From the NCBI RefSeq assembly GCF_900156515.1, contig NZ_FTNU01000010.1:1-64000 (forward strand): a stretch of 64,000 nt of DNA. The letters are read 5' to 3'. Below the pieces are notes generated by a model that was given only the letters and a program-made list of their open reading frames with translations, was not told the DNA's origin and ran no database searches. Positions 1 through 9,307 of the stretch are shown here, piece after piece; positions within the stretch are counted from its first letter, which is position 1; every line of letters begins with the position of its first letter. The DNA is from Moraxella cuniculi DSM 21768. GTDB taxonomy: Bacteria; Pseudomonadota; Gammaproteobacteria; Pseudomonadales; Moraxellaceae. A program made the position numbers and the translations under genes.

Positions 1-129
1 GTCCTGTCAGATACAGAAGCTTAGTCCTTGGTCAAACCACTTAGCTTTATCAACCTAACCTTTAATCTTGTGTCTAAGATTTGGGGGTCGGTTCATGCTG
101 ACAGTGTTTTTTGGTGGATAATGCATGGC

Positions 130-2754
130 TTAGCTTAGCTGAGCGACACTGATTTTATCAGCCTTGCTGGTGTAATCCGTCATTTGGTCAAAGTTTAGAT
201 AATTATAAACTTCCGCCTGCATATTATCCAGCTTGCCAGCATACTGTTGATATTCTTCAACAGTTGGCAGACGACCCAATACCGCTGCCACAGAAGCCAA
301 TTCGGCAGATGCCAGATACACATTAGCACCTTGACCCAAGCGATTCGGGAAATTACGCGTTGAGGTTGATACCGCTGTTGAGTTTGGTGCAATACGAGCT
401 TGGTTGCCCATGCACAATGAACAGCCCGGCATCTCGGTACGAGCACCTGCTTGAGCATAGGTATTATAATAACCTTCATCCATCAATTGACGCTCGTCCA
501 TTTTGGTTGGCGGTGCAATCCACATACGCGTTGCCAAACTGCCTGCTGGCACTTCTGACAGCAACTTACCTGCTGCACGGAAATGACCAATATTCGTCAT
601 GCACGATCCGATAAACACTTCGTCAATCTTATCGCCAGCAACTTCTGACAACAACTTAGCATCATCTGGATCATTTGGGCAGCACAAAATTGGCTCTTTA
701 ATCTCTGATAAGTCAATCTCATAGACTTTGGCATATTCTGCATCTGCATCGGCTTTCATTAGGCTTGGATTGTCCAGCCATTTTTGCATATTTTCAGCAC
801 GGCGAGACAAGGTACGAGCATCGCCATAGCCTTCGGCAATCATCCACTTAAGCATAACGATGTTTGAACGCAGATACTCGGCAACTTTTTCTTCAGATAC
901 CGTAATGGCACAACCTGCTGCCGAACGCTCTGCTGATGCATCAGACAACTCAAACGCCTGCTCAACGGTTAGGTCGTTTTCCATTTCGGTCAAATCAATT
1001 TCCAAAATGCGACCGCTGAAAATGTTTTTCTTGCCTTTTTTCTCAACAGTCAAATCACCCTCTTTGATGGCATAATATGGGATTGCATGCACCAAATCAC
1101 GCAAGGTGATACCGGGCTGCATTTTTCCTTTAAACTTCACCAAGACCGACTCTGGCATATCCAGAGGCATCACGCCTGTTGCTGCAGCAAACGCCACCAA
1201 GCCTGAGCCTGCTGGGAACGAAATACCAATCGGGAAGCGGGTGTGCGAGTCGCCACCAGTACCCACAGTATCAGGCAGTAGCATACGGTTTAGCCATGAA
1301 TGGATTACTCCATCACCAGGGCGAAGCGATACGCCGCCACGATTCATAATAAAATCAGGCAAAGTGTGGTGCGTTACCACATCGATGGGCTTTGGATATG
1401 CTGCTGTGTGGCAGAATGACTGCATGACCAAGTCAGCAGAGAAGCCCAAGCACGCCAAATCCTTCAACTCATCGCGAGTCATTGGACCTGTGGTGTCCTG
1501 TGAACCAACGGTTGTCATTTTCGGTTCGCAATAAGTACCGGGACGCACGCCCTGACCTTCTGGCAAGCCACAGGCACGACCAACCATTTTTTGTGCCAAA
1601 GTAAATCCCTTGCCATTATCAGCAGGTTGCTCTGGAGTGCGAAATAGTGTTGAAGGTGGCAAACCTAACGATTCGCGTGCCTTGGTGGTCAGGCTACGGC
1701 CAATGATTAGGTTAATACGACCGCCAGCACGCACTTCATCAAGCAACACAGGAGTTTTTAGGGCTGATTGAGCAATTTGCTCGCCGTCCTTATAAGCGGT
1801 AACGGTAGCGGTTTCGTGGTTGATTTTCAGGGTAACTTCATCACCCATATTCATCTGGGTAACATCAATCTCTACAGGCAAGGCTCCAGCATCTTCCATG
1901 GTGTTAAAGAAAATCGGTGCAATCTTGCCACCCAAGCACACGCCACCATCTTTTTTGTTTGGAATGTGTGGAATTTCATCACCAAAGAACCACAGCACTG
2001 AGTTGGTTGCAGATTTACGGCTTGAGCCTGTGCCAACCACATCACCCACATAGGCCACTGGATTACCCTTAGCAATCAATTCTTTGATTTGGCTTAAAGG
2101 TCCAACTTCGCCATTTTTTTCAGGATTGATGCCATCTCGCTCATTTTTTAGCATCGCATTGGCGTGCAATGGAATATCAGGACGGCTCCATGCGTCTTGA
2201 GCAGGAGATAGGTCATCGGTATTGGTTTCGCCCGTTACCTTAAATACAGTAATGGTAATCTCTTCTGGCACTTCTGGTCGATTGGTGAACCATTCGGCAT
2301 TCGCCCAAGATTCTAAGACAGCTTGGGCATGAGCATTGCCTGCTTTGGCTTTTTCTTCGACATCATGAAACGCATCAAAGACAAGCAAGGTTTTTTTCAG
2401 AGCATCAGCAGCCAAACCGCCCAACTGTGCATCATCAAGCAGCTCAACCAATGGTGCAACATTATAGCCACCAAGCATTGTGCCCAATAAATACACCGCA
2501 CGCTCTTTGCTGACCAGCGGTGAGCTCGCTACGCCTTTTGCCACATCATTTAAAAATGCCGCCTTGACATAGGCTGCCTGATCCACCCCTGCTGGCACAC
2601 GGTTTTCTAACAAATCCACCAAATATGCTTCCTCACCTGCTGGTGGGTTTTTAAGCAGTTCGATCAATTCGGCAGTTTGAGCATCGGTCAATGGCTGGGG
2701 TGGTACGCCAAGTGCAGCACGCTCCTCGACATGGGCTCTATATTGTTCTAACAT
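130..2754 (-). CDS. acnB: Aconitate hydratase B (bifunctional 2-methylisocitrate dehydratase)
   Basis: TCA-cycle enzyme that interconverts citrate and isocitrate through a [4Fe-4S] cluster in the cytoplasm; AcnB-family proteins also dehydrate 2-methylisocitrate. The 874-residue product has the AcnB-type order, with HEAT-like and swivel domains in front of the catalytic core. Cluster cysteines are visible at about residues 718 (GSCMTN) and 778/781 (PGCSLCMGNQ), matching the spacing in E. coli AcnB (865 aa). I chose the ATG at 2754 rather than the upstream in-frame TTG at 2778 because AGAGGA sits 7 nt before it and the family starts MLEQYR. It is monocistronic, divergent from the pilin gene, with its own promoter at 2878-2906. 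Confidence 0.97.
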   Translation of the reverse strand: MLEQYRAHVEERAALGVPPQPLTDAQTAELIELLKNPPAGEEAYLVDLLENRVPAGVDQAAYVKAAFLNDVAKGVASSPLVSKERAVYLLGTMLGGYNVAPLVELLDDAQLGGLAADALKKTLLVFDAFHDVEEKAKAGNAHAQAVLESWANAEWFTNRPEVPEEITITVFKVTGETNTDDLSPAQDAWSRPDIPLHANAMLKNERDGINPEKNGEVGPLSQIKELIAKGNPVAYVGDVVGTGSSRKSATNSVLWFFGDEIPHIPNKKDGGVCLGGKIAPIFFNTMEDAGALPVEIDVTQMNMGDEVTLKINHETATVTAYKDGEQIAQSALKTPVLLDEVRAGGRINLIIGRSLTTKARESLGLPPSTLFRTPEQPADNGKGFTLAQKMVGRACGLPEGQGVRPGTYCEPKMTTVGSQDTTGPMTRDELKDLACLGFSADLVMQSFCHTAAYPKPIDVVTHHTLPDFIMNRGGVSLRPGDGVIHSWLNRMLLPDTVGTGGDSHTRFPIGISFPAGSGLVAFAAATGVMPLDMPESVLVKFKGKMQPGITLRDLVHAIPYYAIKEGDLTVEKKGKKNIFSGRILEIDLTEMENDLTVEQAFELSDASAERSAAGCAITVSEEKVAEYLRSNIVMLKWMIAEGYGDARTLSRRAENMQKWLDNPSLMKADADAEYAKVYEIDLSEIKEPILCCPNDPDDAKLLSEVAGDKIDEVFIGSCMTNIGHFRAAGKLLSEVPAGSLATRMWIAPPTKMDERQLMDEGYYNTYAQAGARTEMPGCSLCMGNQARIAPNSTAVSTSTRNFPNRLGQGANVYLASAELASVAAVLGRLPTVEEYQQYAGKLDNMQAEVYNYLNFDQMTDYTSKADKISVAQLS

Positions 2755-2877
2755 GGCAAATCCTCTTTTTGTTTTCAAATCGGTGCTTGCTGGATAACCA
2801 ACAAGTGCCTATGGTTTTGGTTGTAGCAGTATGATTTTGGCACGCTTTATGCCGAAATTCAAGTAAGTTTTTTAGCC

Positions 2878-2906
2878 ATGATAGCCGAAATTGGCAATAA
2901 TTACAA
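2878..2906 (-). promoter_or_regulatory. Predicted sigma-70 promoter of acnB
   Basis: On the minus strand TTGTAA (-35, 2906-2901) is followed after exactly 17 nt by TATCAT (-10, 2883-2878). This puts the transcript start near 2871, about 115 nt before the acnB start codon. It is a consensus match only; no regulator site was recognised. Confidence 0.5.
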
Positions 2907-3065
2907 AAAATCTGCAACAATAGCCAACATTTTTTTAAAAAATACCCAATAAAAATTAAAAATAATCATCTAAATCATGCAATGAATTATTTATACCAAT
3001 CAAGCACTTGCTCAAATTCTATCTTTGTGGCACAATAAACCAAACCACCCAAAAAAGGATTTTTT

Positions 3066-3533
3066 ATGAAAGCACAGCAAGGTTTTACACTCATCGAGCT
3101 GATGATTGTGGTATTAATTATCGGCATTTTGGCAATGTTTGCCATTCCACAATATCAAAAACGCACCATTACAGCACAGGTCAATCGGGTAATGATGGAG
3201 ACCAGTCAGCTACGCCCACTGGTTGAGATGTGCCTATTACAAGGCGTTACAGATGGCACAAAGTGCGACGCTGGTGCAAGTGATAGCAGCCTTATCAAAG
3301 ACAAAAAACCAACAATCGCAATCAACAAAACCAATAATAACACCATCACAGCGACAATCACGGCGGGGTTTTCTAACGATGCTGCAACGGAGCTGCATGA
3401 TAAAAATATCGTTTGGCAATACAGCTCAGATGCTGGCTGGTCGTGTAAAAGCACAGTTAATGCAGCATATCTTGGCAACAACTGCAACAGCAACGAAGCT
3501 GTCTCTTCCGCAATAACAAGTCAAGCCAAATAA
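3066..3533 (+). CDS. pilA: Type IV pilin (prepilin), probably PilA
   Basis: Structural pilin subunit, exported, cleaved by PilD and assembled into type IV pili (adhesion, twitching, DNA uptake). The 155-residue prepilin has a short leader, MKAQQG, cleaved before F7; the mature N-terminus FTLIELMIV carries the invariant Glu5 and is followed by the hydrophobic alpha-1 spine ending IPQYQ. Four cysteines (about 56, 67, 127, 140) could form two disulfides, whereas many PilA proteins have one C-terminal pair. The start has a strong AAGGA ribosome site. It stands alone between acnB and the rplS operon with no other pilus genes nearby. Major versus minor pilin cannot be settled from this window. Confidence 0.85.
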   Translation: MKAQQGFTLIELMIVVLIIGILAMFAIPQYQKRTITAQVNRVMMETSQLRPLVEMCLLQGVTDGTKCDAGASDSSLIKDKKPTIAINKTNNNTITATITAGFSNDAATELHDKNIVWQYSSDAGWSCKSTVNAAYLGNNCNSNEAVSSAITSQAK

Positions 3534-3559
3534 GCTGATAAGCAGCACACTCCCCAGCA

Positions 3560-3589
3560 TAAAAATCCCCACGCAATTGCATGGGGATT
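3560..3589 (-). terminator. Rho-independent terminator of the rpsP-rplS operon
   Basis: An inverted repeat with AATCCCCA and TGGGGATT as outer arms (3564-3571 / 3582-3589) and inner GCA/TGC pairing is followed on the minus strand by five T. It lies between convergent pilA and rplS. The T-run favours the minus (rplS) transcript, but the hairpin could also protect the pilA mRNA end. Confidence 0.75.
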
Positions 3590-3604
3590 GTGTATTTGGG
3601 TAAT

Positions 3605-3976
3605 TTATTCTGCGTCTTTACGCACACCCAATTTTTCTTTAATGCGTGCAGATTTACCTGAACGATCGCGTAGATAGTACAATTTGGCACGGCGTACATC
3701 ACCACGACGCTTCACTTCAATGCTGGCAATCAGTGGTGAGTGCAATTGGAATGCACGCTCAACACCAACACCGCTTGAGATTTTACGCACGGTGAATGAT
3801 GAGTTCAAGCCACGATTACGCTTGGCAATAACCACGCCTTCAAAAGCTTGCAAACGCTCACGATCACCTTCGCGAACTTTTACTTGTACAACAACGGTAT
3901 CACCAGCGGCAAATGCTGGGTGGTCTTTTAATTGTGCATTTTCAACAACTTGCACCAAAGGATGTTTGTTACTCAC
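3605..3976 (-). CDS. rplS: 50S ribosomal protein L19
   Basis: L19 sits at the 30S-50S interface of the ribosome. The 123-residue product matches the family over its length, including the [18 protein letters not shown] segment and the basic C-terminus. The start is GTG at 3976: AGGAG lies about 8 nt upstream and the protein then begins (M)SNKHPLV as expected; an upstream in-frame ATG would add a seven-residue tail unusual for the family. Last gene of the conserved rpsP-rimM-trmD-rplS operon, 150 bp after trmD and followed by a terminator. Confidence 0.97.
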   Translation of the reverse strand: MSNKHPLVQVVENAQLKDHPAFAAGDTVVVQVKVREGDRERLQAFEGVVIAKRNRGLNSSFTVRKISSGVGVERAFQLHSPLIASIEVKRRGDVRRAKLYYLRDRSGKSARIKEKLGVRKDAE

Positions 3977-4126
3977 AAGATTTCTCCTGATAATCATGGC
4001 ATAGGCTAATACTTTTTGCTAAACAGCATGGTTAAAAAGTCGCATACCATCGTTAATAAAGCGGCAAAACGCACGCTGCATCTGAACCATACAGATAAAA
4101 GTGAAATTTTACCCAGTTTGGGCGAT

Positions 4127-4885
4127 TTAGTCAAGACTCTCCAAATCTTTTAGCCATTTGGCTTGCTGCTTGGTAGGCACAAAAGCCCTCCATAAATCAG
4201 GGCGACGCAACTGGGTACGCTTCACCTGTTGCAAAAACCGCCATTTGGCAATATTGGCGTGATGACCTGATAATAGCACCTCTGGCACCATATCACCATG
4301 AAAATCCAAAGGCTTGGTATAATGTGGACAATCCAACAATCCATCAACAAAAGAATCCTGCTGGGCTGATGCCTCATCACTCATCACAGCAGGCAATCGG
4401 CGAATGACCGAATCCATCAGCACCATTGCGGGTAGCTCACCGCCTGTCAGTACATAGTCGCCAATCGAAATCTCAAGCTCCACATAACGCTGCAACAGGC
4501 GTTCATCAATGCCCTCATAACGACCGCATAACAAAATCATGCCGTCAAGTTTTGGCATATCTGCCACCATACTCTCGGTTAAAGTGCGACCTTGTGGCGA
4601 CAAATACACCACAGGGCAACCGCCACCTGCCACATCACAACCTGCCGCCAATGCCAGCTCTTTGGCGTACAAAATCGCTTTTTCAAGTGGCTGTGCCATC
4701 ATCACCATGCCCGGCCCACCACCAAAAGGACGCTCATCAATGCGGCGGTAGTTGTCATTGGTAAAATCCCTAGGATTGATTAACTGCAAGGTTGCTTGTT
4801 GATTTTTTAAGGCACGCCCAACCACGCCATAATCACTGATGGCACAAAACATCTCAGGAAAAATACTAATGACTGCAAAAAACAC
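4127..4885 (-). CDS. trmD: tRNA (guanine(37)-N1)-methyltransferase
   Basis: Methylates G37 of tRNAs reading CNN codons using SAM, preventing +1 frameshifting. It is a 252-residue SPOUT protein with the deep-knot motifs [10 protein letters not shown] and LTGGELPAM. Translation most likely begins at a GTG: the following residues [12 protein letters not shown] align with the normal N-terminus and no ATG lies suitably placed. Third gene of the rpsP operon. Confidence 0.97.
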   Translation of the reverse strand: MFFAVISIFPEMFCAISDYGVVGRALKNQQATLQLINPRDFTNDNYRRIDERPFGGGPGMVMMAQPLEKAILYAKELALAAGCDVAGGGCPVVYLSPQGRTLTESMVADMPKLDGMILLCGRYEGIDERLLQRYVELEISIGDYVLTGGELPAMVLMDSVIRRLPAVMSDEASAQQDSFVDGLLDCPHYTKPLDFHGDMVPEVLLSGHHANIAKWRFLQQVKRTQLRRPDLWRAFVPTKQQAKWLKDLESLD

Positions 4886-4927
4886 AGGAAGCTATTCCAA
4901 CTTTAGCAAATGCGAAATTGGCACGGA

Positions 4928-5482
4928 TTAATAATCAGCACCCCAAGCAACCAACATGGTTTTGGTTGATAAATCCACTGACAGTACCACATCGCGATGC
5001 CAAGGGATCAGACGAGGCTCACTATCGATGCTGTCAGCAGTCGGCACAACCGAAATAATCTCATGTGCCCCTGTTTCAAACATTTCTTTGATTTTGCCAA
5101 GATTTTCGCCCTGCTCATTGCACACGGTCAAGCCAACCAAATCCGACCAATAATACTCATCTTCGCCAAGTTCAGGAAAGCTGTCTTTGGTTGCCCAAAT
5201 GGTCGCCCCATTCATGGTTTCGGCAAGGTTGCGATCGGCAATCTCATCAAAACACGCAACCAAACCCTGCCCTTGAGTTCGCCACTGCTTGACAGTCAAG
5301 GGCTTCAAACCCGTCGCGGTCTTTAACCACCAAGGGCTAATCTGAAAAATATCAGCTCGCTTATCAGTTTGGCTAAAAACCCACAACCAGCCCTGAATGC
5401 CATAGGGTTTTTTGAGCGTGGCGATATGAATCAATGTTGATTCGTCAGGTGCTTGTGCGGTGCTTGGCATTGATTTTTTCAT
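4928..5482 (-). CDS. rimM: Ribosome maturation factor RimM
   Basis: Assists 30S subunit assembly by binding S19 near the 16S rRNA 3' domain. The 184-residue protein has an N-terminal RimM domain (HIATLKKPYGIQGW) and a C-terminal PRC-barrel (DEYYWSDLVGLTV, LIPWHRDVV). It lies 76 bp after rpsP; the gap contains a small hairpin (ACGGTTT / AAACCGT, about 5512-5542) that could process or attenuate the polycistronic mRNA. Confidence 0.95.
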   Translation of the reverse strand: MKKSMPSTAQAPDESTLIHIATLKKPYGIQGWLWVFSQTDKRADIFQISPWWLKTATGLKPLTVKQWRTQGQGLVACFDEIADRNLAETMNGATIWATKDSFPELGEDEYYWSDLVGLTVCNEQGENLGKIKEMFETGAHEIISVVPTADSIDSEPRLIPWHRDVVLSVDLSTKTMLVAWGADY

Positions 5483-5558
5483 AAGATTGATAATAATCTG
5501 TTATAAAATACAAAACGGTTTACGCCCCTAAGAACGCAAACCGTCAGTTTGGCAACAA

Positions 5559-5807
5559 TTAAGCTGCTTTGTTCAATGCTTTTACAAGTGAAGCAACACG
5601 CTCTGTTGGCTGTGCACCTTTGGCAATCCAAGCATTGTATGCTTCTAGGTCAATGCGAGTTTCAACTTCTTGACCACGAGCCAATGGGTTAAAAAAGCCA
5701 ATTTTTTCGATAAAACGACCATCGCGTGCAGCACGCTTGTCAGCAACAACAACTTGATAAAATGGACGCTTTTTTGAACCGCCACGAGCAAGACGAATAA
5801 CTACCAT
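5559..5807 (-). CDS. rpsP: 30S ribosomal protein S16
   Basis: Small-subunit assembly protein of 82 residues, beginning [17 protein letters not shown], a textbook S16 N-terminus. The ATG at 5807 is preceded by an AGAGAG ribosome site; an open frame continues 38 codons upstream but is not part of the family. First gene of the rpsP-rimM-trmD-rplS operon. Confidence 0.97.
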   Translation of the reverse strand: MVVIRLARGGSKKRPFYQVVVADKRAARDGRFIEKIGFFNPLARGQEVETRIDLEAYNAWIAKGAQPTERVASLVKALNKAA

Positions 5808-5919
5808 GATAACTCTCTTTATTGAATGAATATTTAAAAATAACTTTGCAAGAATTAGAGCATGATACAGATTCGATAATTGAGGATGAGCCGTTCGAAC
5901 CTGAACCACTAAAACTGTC

Positions 5920-5925
5920 ATTATA
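5920..5925 (-). promoter_or_regulatory. Extended -10 promoter of the rpsP operon
   Basis: On the minus strand TATAAT (5925-5920) is preceded by TGC, giving the extended -10 form TGnTATAAT. The -35 at the normal distance is poor (TTTTAA), as is usual for extended -10 promoters. It would give a leader of about 105 nt before rpsP. Confidence 0.55.
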
Positions 5926-6049
5926 GCAAGAATTTTATCATCTTAAAAGCAAAAATTGTCATTGATGACACTTTTTTTGTTAAAATGACCAAGCAACGAC
6001 CAGCAAAAACTGTGCTACAATAAATCAATCGCCACTTTTGAGCCAAATA

Positions 6050-7435
6050 ATGAAAAAACCACTCAAAAATCTCTTGTCGCAAATACACTACAAGCTCTAC
6101 TCAAACACATTACAAACGCTGATTATGGTTTGTTTTGTTGTGTTTGTCAGTGTTACCTTGTCCATTTGGCTGTTTTGGCGAAGTTTGTATCTGCCAGAAT
6201 TAAAAAACCACGCCAGTTATTTATCCAGCGAAATTAAACTACTCACCTCCGCCAAAGATGAGTGGCTGGGCAATCCTGAATTTATCGGTTGGTTGCAGGA
6301 AAATACCTACATCACCATCATCACCGACCCCAATGAATTTCCTGATGTCAATGATAAGCCTGTGGTAACTTATATTACCCAAATCATGGCTGACGAAATC
6401 TCTCGTTCATTGGGTCGTAAAGTGCGTGTTTATTTTAAATTCAAACCCACACCAAAACTGTGGATTCAAGACAGCACTCGCCCTGATATTTGGATTCGTG
6501 AGCCGATGATGCACTATTCACAGTACAGCACTGGAGTGATTGCAGGGTTTTTATTTGGTATTCCGCTACTGACTTTGTTCACCATCTGGGTGCTGGTTCG
6601 GGGACTCAATCGTCCACTCAAACAACTAGAAAAAGCAGCCAACGACTACATTACCCAAGGTCATGCCACCACGCTACCGACCCACAAGGGACCAAACGAG
6701 ATTCGCAAGGCAAATACAGCATTCAATCGCTTGTTTAGCACACTTAGCCAAGCCCAAAAAGAACGCACCATTATGCTTGCTGGCATCAGTCATGATTTGC
6801 GTACGCCTTTGACTCGTATGCGTTTGACCGCCGAAATGCTGCCTGATGAATTTTTCCGAGAAGGATTGGTATACGACATTGAGGACATGGATGCGATTTT
6901 GGAGCAGTTTATTTCTTTTATGAAAGATGGTTCGGATGAGCCTGTCAAACCGACCAACCTAGATGCCATCTTTCGAGAAATTATGGTGCAATTTAGCGAT
7001 ACGCATTTTGTTTATGAATCCAACATCAGCGAACAAGTGCCTGTACGCCCTTTGTCCATCAAACGCCTGATTGTCAATTTGGTCAATAATGCCGTTCGTT
7101 ATGGTAAACAGCCAATTCATCTTAGTGCCAACATTAGCCCTGCTGGTGAGCAAGATGAGCATTTTGCCACCCTAACCTTGATTGTAAAAGACGAAGGCGA
7201 AGGCGTTGCTGATGACCAGCTTGAGCGAATCATGCAGCCTTTTGAGCGAGGTGAATCAGCACGCACGACTCAAGGCAGCGGTTTGGGTCTTGCCATTGTT
7301 GCCCGCATTGCCAAATTACATCAAGGCACTGTCAAAGCAGCCAATCACCCTGATGGCGGTCTGCAAGTGGTGGTCAGCATTCCCTTGCTGATTCAAATTC
7401 AAGACAACACAGCCGAAATCCCACTACAAGATTAG
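6050..7435 (+). CDS. EnvZ-type sensor histidine kinase, no adjacent regulator
   Basis: Inner-membrane two-component kinase resembling EnvZ in length (461 aa) and architecture: TM1 near residues 25-45, a periplasmic sensor of about 110 residues, TM2 near 160-185, HAMP, then a dimerisation box GISHDLRTPLTRMR with His at about 248 (E. coli EnvZ His243), and an ATPase domain with N (NLVNNAVRYG), G1 (DEGEGV) and G2 (GSGLGLAI) boxes. I chose the ATG at 6050; an in-frame TTG lies 12 nt upstream and neither has a clear ribosome site. No ompR-like gene is adjacent: it is divergent from rpsP and convergent with rstB. The substrate regulator must be encoded elsewhere. Confidence 0.85.
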   Translation: MKKPLKNLLSQIHYKLYSNTLQTLIMVCFVVFVSVTLSIWLFWRSLYLPELKNHASYLSSEIKLLTSAKDEWLGNPEFIGWLQENTYITIITDPNEFPDVNDKPVVTYITQIMADEISRSLGRKVRVYFKFKPTPKLWIQDSTRPDIWIREPMMHYSQYSTGVIAGFLFGIPLLTLFTIWVLVRGLNRPLKQLEKAANDYITQGHATTLPTHKGPNEIRKANTAFNRLFSTLSQAQKERTIMLAGISHDLRTPLTRMRLTAEMLPDEFFREGLVYDIEDMDAILEQFISFMKDGSDEPVKPTNLDAIFREIMVQFSDTHFVYESNISEQVPVRPLSIKRLIVNLVNNAVRYGKQPIHLSANISPAGEQDEHFATLTLIVKDEGEGVADDQLERIMQPFERGESARTTQGSGLGLAIVARIAKLHQGTVKAANHPDGGLQVVVSIPLLIQIQDNTAEIPLQD

Positions 7436-7470
7436 CCAATAATGCCACAAATCACCATTCATCAAGCGGT

Positions 7471-9162
7471 CTAATTGCCTGTTTGATGAATGACTTTTTC
7501 TACACTGCCTTGCGTTATATCATCTGCTGCGACCACCACGCCAACTTGCTTGGCCGGCCATTGCATGATAAATCTGGCACCGTGATAGTTTGGACTTTCA
7601 TCAACAGTTAAATTTGCATTAAACCAAAATGCAATACGGCTAACAATTGACAATCCCAGACCATAGCCTCCAGAAGCCCTTGTGCGACTGTCATCAAGGC
7701 GAGCAAAAGGGATAAATACTTTTTCACGGTCCTTTTCGGCAATGCCCTGTCCATCATCTTCAACACTGATAAAAGCCATGCCTTTTTGCACCCCTGCGGT
7801 CAATTTGATGGTAGAATTGGCGTATCGTAACGCATTACCCACCAAGTTTTGCACCACACGATGCAGATAGCGTCTATCCGCCATCGCCGTTGTTTTTGCA
7901 GAAGGCAATTGACATATCAGCACAATCGGCTTGCCCAAGGCGTTAGTTTCTCTCTCGATTTGCTCAAGCAGCTCTCGCAAATTAACCATTTCCCAGTCAA
8001 GTTTTGGCGAGCCTTCTTCAAGTTTGGCATAGGTTAAAATTTCATCAATCAACTCATTGAGCGATTCAATATCTTCATCAATATACTCTTTTTGCAGTTG
8101 CCGTGAATCAGCCTCATCGGTATCAGCCAGCATATCAACAGCAAAACGAATGCGTGCCACTGGGGTTCTTAATTCATGCGATACTGCACGAGTCAGCTCT
8201 CGCTGCGACTCTATCAGGCGTTTGATATGAGCCGTCATGGCGTTAAAAGTCATAGACAATCTGGCGATATCATCACGCCCCACCACTTGCACTTTGGTAT
8301 CCAAATTGCCCTGTGCCACCCGATCAACACCAATCTGCAACAGCTGCAAACGCCGCTCCAATGGCAAAATTAGTGCATAAATACCCAAAGCAATCAGCAA
8401 AACGCAAATCAGCACAACACTGCCCAAGAGCTTTAGTGGAAACCAATTAAACAAAGCCACAGGGCCAACAACAATCACCAAGTCCTCAACATCGGAAGCA
8501 ACAACAAATGAGATTGTCGAACCCTGCCCACGAATGCCGTCCTGAAAAAACATCACCAACTCATCTCGTTTGAGGCGAGCAATTTGTTCTGGGTCAAGTT
8601 TTAGATTCTGGATTGATTGCAGATAGATTGGATAAGAAAACTTTTCGCTCAAAAAATTCAGCCTTGCCTGCTTTTTTTGAAAGCCTTGATAACGAGACAA
8701 ATCATCAAGCAAAAAAATCGTCATGGCTCTGACTTGTCGCTCACCAACTTGGGCAAGTTTGACCGTCAAGAGATCATCACTGCCCTCAAGTCGATGATAA
8801 AAAGTTGATTGGTTGCTAGAGGGGTCATAGCGGACAACCGTTTTGCCCTCTTCGATGCGTCGCATTTCCCGTGCTTTAAACTCAATATCATACATTGAGA
8901 TGATTTCAAAATTACTGCCAAACAAAGAACTGATGTCATTAAGCCAGTAATTTTTTTGTGCGTCATTTTGTTGATAGGCCGCCCCTTGAGCAATGAGATA
9001 AAATGCCCCTGTTGCTACCGTTTCACGGTAAGACTGAGCTCTTTCTTGATTGATGGTATCAACCAGCAAATACGCAAAAAAAGCCACAGAAATACACACC
9101 AATAATAAACCAGCGTATATCCGAAAAAAAATGCTTTTTTCTGCAAATGTCATGACCGCCAT
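7471..9162 (-). CDS. rstB: RstB-like sensor histidine kinase
   Basis: Inner-membrane histidine kinase, second gene of a pair with the regulator upstream. The 563-residue protein has TM1 (about 12-34), a periplasmic region of some 200 residues, TM2 (about 243-266), HAMP, the phospho-acceptor box AVSHELRTPVARIR with His at about 329, and an ATPase domain (NLVGNALRYA, DDGQGI, GYGLGLSI). E. coli RstB is about 130 residues shorter, so the sensory domain is enlarged and the stimulus may differ. It starts 145 bp after rstA, and a hairpin in that gap may reduce kinase expression relative to the regulator. Confidence 0.85.
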   Translation of the reverse strand: MAVMTFAEKSIFFRIYAGLLLVCISVAFFAYLLVDTINQERAQSYRETVATGAFYLIAQGAAYQQNDAQKNYWLNDISSLFGSNFEIISMYDIEFKAREMRRIEEGKTVVRYDPSSNQSTFYHRLEGSDDLLTVKLAQVGERQVRAMTIFLLDDLSRYQGFQKKQARLNFLSEKFSYPIYLQSIQNLKLDPEQIARLKRDELVMFFQDGIRGQGSTISFVVASDVEDLVIVVGPVALFNWFPLKLLGSVVLICVLLIALGIYALILPLERRLQLLQIGVDRVAQGNLDTKVQVVGRDDIARLSMTFNAMTAHIKRLIESQRELTRAVSHELRTPVARIRFAVDMLADTDEADSRQLQKEYIDEDIESLNELIDEILTYAKLEEGSPKLDWEMVNLRELLEQIERETNALGKPIVLICQLPSAKTTAMADRRYLHRVVQNLVGNALRYANSTIKLTAGVQKGMAFISVEDDGQGIAEKDREKVFIPFARLDDSRTRASGGYGLGLSIVSRIAFWFNANLTVDESPNYHGARFIMQWPAKQVGVVVAADDITQGSVEKVIHQTGN

Positions 9163-9248
9163 ACAATCCCCATCACACTTCCCAAATTCACCAAATCACA
9201 TCAGTTGTTGCCTTATATAAATCTGCAATCCAAAGATAAATAAAATAG

Positions 9249-9271
9249 CAAAAAGCCAGCAAAAGCTGGCT
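9249..9271 (-). terminator. Hairpin terminator or attenuator between rstA and rstB
   Basis: AGCCAGC (9254-9260) and GCTGGCT (9265-9271) form a perfect 7-bp stem with a four-base loop. On the minus strand it is followed by four T, then AT-rich sequence. It sits just after the rstA stop and before rstB, so it should be a partial terminator or RNA-stabilising hairpin within the operon. Confidence 0.55.
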
Positions 9272-9307
9272 TAGCACAAGCTAACACATAAGTGCTATTT
9301 TATGCAA

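Noticed and set aside
1-129. Left-edge sequence downstream of acnB
   Set aside because: No gene, RNA or convincing terminator could be supported in this short stretch.
1106-1534. 142-codon plus-strand open frame inside acnB
   Set aside because: Lies wholly antisense to a well-conserved enzyme gene.
3000-3060. Sigma-54 promoter for the pilin gene
   Set aside because: A TGGCAC occurs but no GC element lies at the required -12 spacing.
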